This document shows, one piece after another, positions 62,706 through 64,000 of a stretch of 64,000 nucleotides of DNA; within the stretch, counting starts at the first letter, position 1; each line of letters begins with the position of its first letter. The notes beneath the pieces were generated by a model, which saw nothing but the letters and a program-made list of their open reading frames with translations, ran no database searches and was not told the DNA's origin. This DNA is from Butyricimonas faecalis. Its GTDB lineage: Bacteria > Bacteroidota > Bacteroidia > Bacteroidales > Marinifilaceae. The DNA lies in assembly GCF_003991565.1 (NCBI RefSeq), contig NZ_CP032819.1, positions 2,728,001 through 2,792,000 on the forward strand, read 5' to 3'. The position numbers and the translations under genes were made by a program.

Positions 62706-64000
62706 TTAATTTCTCTTTCTACGAATCCACAAAATCGTACCCCACAACAACAGAATCACGGGAATAACACCCATAAAGACAATCTTCACGTACGGCATAT
62801 CCGGACGTTTCAAACGGAAACCGACATCCGAACCGCTCGGGCGACGCACATCCAAAGGAGCCTCCCCGTAAGAGAACCAATGGAACGTTCCGGTTACCAA
62901 CGGATAATTCGCCACGGGCACCCCTCGTTCTCCGGCAACCCCGTCATTACTGATACAACTGGCATTTCCCAAAATCATGATTCGTTGTTCTCGATCACCT
63001 ATTTTACGAGATAGAGCCAACGCCGTCGGGTACATCCGTTCGATCTCTCCTGCCGCGGGATTCAACACCACAGAATCATTCACGAAATCCCGTGTTTCCA
63101 TCTCATTCCAACATCCGGTGGAATCTGTACGCAACAACTCTCGCACGGTAAAGCCTTTGTCCGTCGTGTAATCCAATCCCACGGCATCCTTCATGTTCAC
63201 TTTAAACTTACGTACCAACCACATGAATTCATAATGATACGAAAGTTCTTTCACTGTTTCTGGCACAGCATTTACCATCATGGAGTTCGGGAGAATATCC
63301 ACTTTCTTCTGTACCAATGTTCCCGGCAACATACGTACACCAAATGGTTCGATAATCGGGTTCATAATGTTTTGCTTCCCGGCTCCACCCGCGATCAACA
63401 GATTGCCGCCCCGTTCGATATACTTGTTCAATTTGGTCATCTCCTCCGGATTTAGAGGCGTGTTCATATCGGCAACAACCAAAATATTGATATAATCGGG
63501 TATATCGGAATTGCCAGAAATAGATACTTCTTCCGTATCGAACCCCTGATTCAGCAACGAATGGCGGAATGTTTTCTCCCCGGCAAACAACAAATAATCC
63601 CGTTTCCGCTCTCCAGTGATGGAAGGTTCCCCGTGTCCGGTAAGGAATCCGACTTTAGGCATCTCCATCACGAAACGCTTGAATGTCACCCCGATTTCAG
63701 CTTCACTCGGGAATTTCTCCAAGTCATTGAACAACCGCAGGAATGCCTTTTGTCCGTTTTTCCGTTCCACCAACCGCACGAAAACATTCCCTTCCGGTTC
63801 CAAATCAATTATCTTTTTAATCTGTTTCGGGGTCAGCAATTTTTTGACATCCCAGTCCCGTTTTTCTGACTCCTCTTTTGCAATTTCGTCAATTGTTTTG
63901 CCCGGATAACGCCCCATCAGCCAAGGATTCGTAGCCACCGTATCATAATAATACACGTATTTCATTTTGATATCCGGCTTGAAACGCAGGTATTGCTTGA
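62706..64000 (-). CDS. GldF-GldG-like fusion, C-terminal part (copy 3, cut by window edge)
   Basis: The frame stays open to the right edge; the last bases encode KQYLRFKPDIKMKYVYYY, the segment shared with copies 1 and 2, so the visible ~430 residues are the Gldg auxiliary domain and the final helix. Visible motifs: GQKAFLRLFNDLEKFPSEAE, FLTGHGEPSITGERKRDYLL, DYINILVVADMNTPLNPEEM and the last helix VIPVILLLWGTILWIRRKRN. The permease part and probably an ATPase gene lie beyond the window. It ends in its own terminator, so locus 3 is inserted between this unit and the two other ABC units. Confidence 0.88.
   Translation of the reverse strand, partial: KQYLRFKPDIKMKYVYYYDTVATNPWLMGRYPGKTIDEIAKEESEKRDWDVKKLLTPKQIKKIIDLEPEGNVFVRLVERKNGQKAFLRLFNDLEKFPSEAEIGVTFKRFVMEMPKVGFLTGHGEPSITGERKRDYLLFAGEKTFRHSLLNQGFDTEEVSISGNSDIPDYINILVVADMNTPLNPEEMTKLNKYIERGGNLLIAGGAGKQNIMNPIIEPFGVRMLPGTLVQKKVDILPNSMMVNAVPETVKELSYHYEFMWLVRKFKVNMKDAVGLDYTTDKGFTVRELLRTDSTGCWNEMETRDFVNDSVVLNPAAGEIERMYPTALALSRKIGDREQRIMILGNASCISNDGVAGERGVPVANYPLVTGTFHWFSYGEAPLDVRRPSGSDVGFRLKRPDMPYVKIVFMGVIPVILLLWGTILWIRRKRN

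Noticed and set aside
46602..64000. Gliding-motility locus from the Gld-like proteins
   Set aside because: Only the GldA/F/G-type ABC transporter is represented, as fusions; no GldB, GldH-N, Spr or type IX secretion genes are visible.

Overview
The window looks like a chromosomal segment of a gut-type member of the Bacteroidota, probably order Bacteroidales. The evidence is three ECF-sigma/FecR/SusC(with STN domain)/SusD loci, TAnnTTTG-type promoter boxes, weak Shine-Dalgarno sequences, GldA/GldF/GldG-like ABC modules, and the PKD-like, DUF4843 and DUF5117-type families. The gene content would fit the Odoribacter/Butyricimonas group, but that genus-level guess is inference only. Most genes lie on the minus strand. 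I see no rRNA, tRNA, CRISPR array or phage.

Layout. (1) Positions 1-7,979: a minus-strand efflux operon (TolC, HlyD adaptor, two ABC-2 permeases, then a lipoprotein adaptor cut by the window edge), with two tandem TetR regulators upstream. An IS110-family element (about 1463-2781) sits between the permease genes, exactly in the loop of a palindromic intergenic repeat; its 5' noncoding region folds like a bridge RNA. (2) 8,100-11,800: a dicarboxylate-type symporter, a stand-alone AAA ATPase, a frameshifted secreted-protein pseudogene and repeat-rich noncoding DNA. (3) 11,815-16,262 (plus strand): a secreted Ig-like (I-set) protein, a 1134-aa fusion of an ABC-2-like membrane domain, a dead M1-peptidase-like domain and a golvesin-like domain, and a small helical remnant. 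(4) 16,309-17,547: cbpM/cbpA chaperone pair.

(5) 17,814-29,953: SusCD locus 1 (ECF sigma, FecR, SusC, SusD, then a degenerate metallopeptidase-like lipoprotein, a subtilisin homologue that has lost its whole catalytic triad, an intact two-lobed aspartyl protease with a PDZ domain, and a paralogue with dead aspartyl sites fused to thioredoxin). (6) 30,097-31,670: a TonB-type protein, and hsp20 behind a sigma-54 promoter. (7) 32,087-42,666: SusCD locus 2, which ends in a second degenerate metallopeptidase-like lipoprotein and an intact metzincin. (8) 42,813-46,247: an exported TldD/PmbA pair. (9) 46,602-64,000: SusCD locus 3 (SusC, SusD, DUF4843, PKD-like) running into two ABC ATPase/GldFG-fusion modules, with a third GldFG fusion cut by the right edge.

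How it may work together. No glycoside hydrolase, lyase or carbohydrate esterase is present, while proteases and pseudoproteases are abundant. The three loci are therefore better read as RagAB-like protein or peptide acquisition/processing loci than as glycan loci (inference). Each fecR-susC gap carries, on the opposite strand, a TACATTTG promoter box overlapping the susC start codon and a Rho-independent terminator 60-95 nt further on. This predicts one small RNA per locus and is the most coherent regulatory signal in the window. The strongest leads are these three sRNAs, the IS110 bridge RNA and its palindromic target, the pseudoprotease cluster, the ABC/M1/golvesin fusion, and two intergenic elements built on 11-bp iterates.
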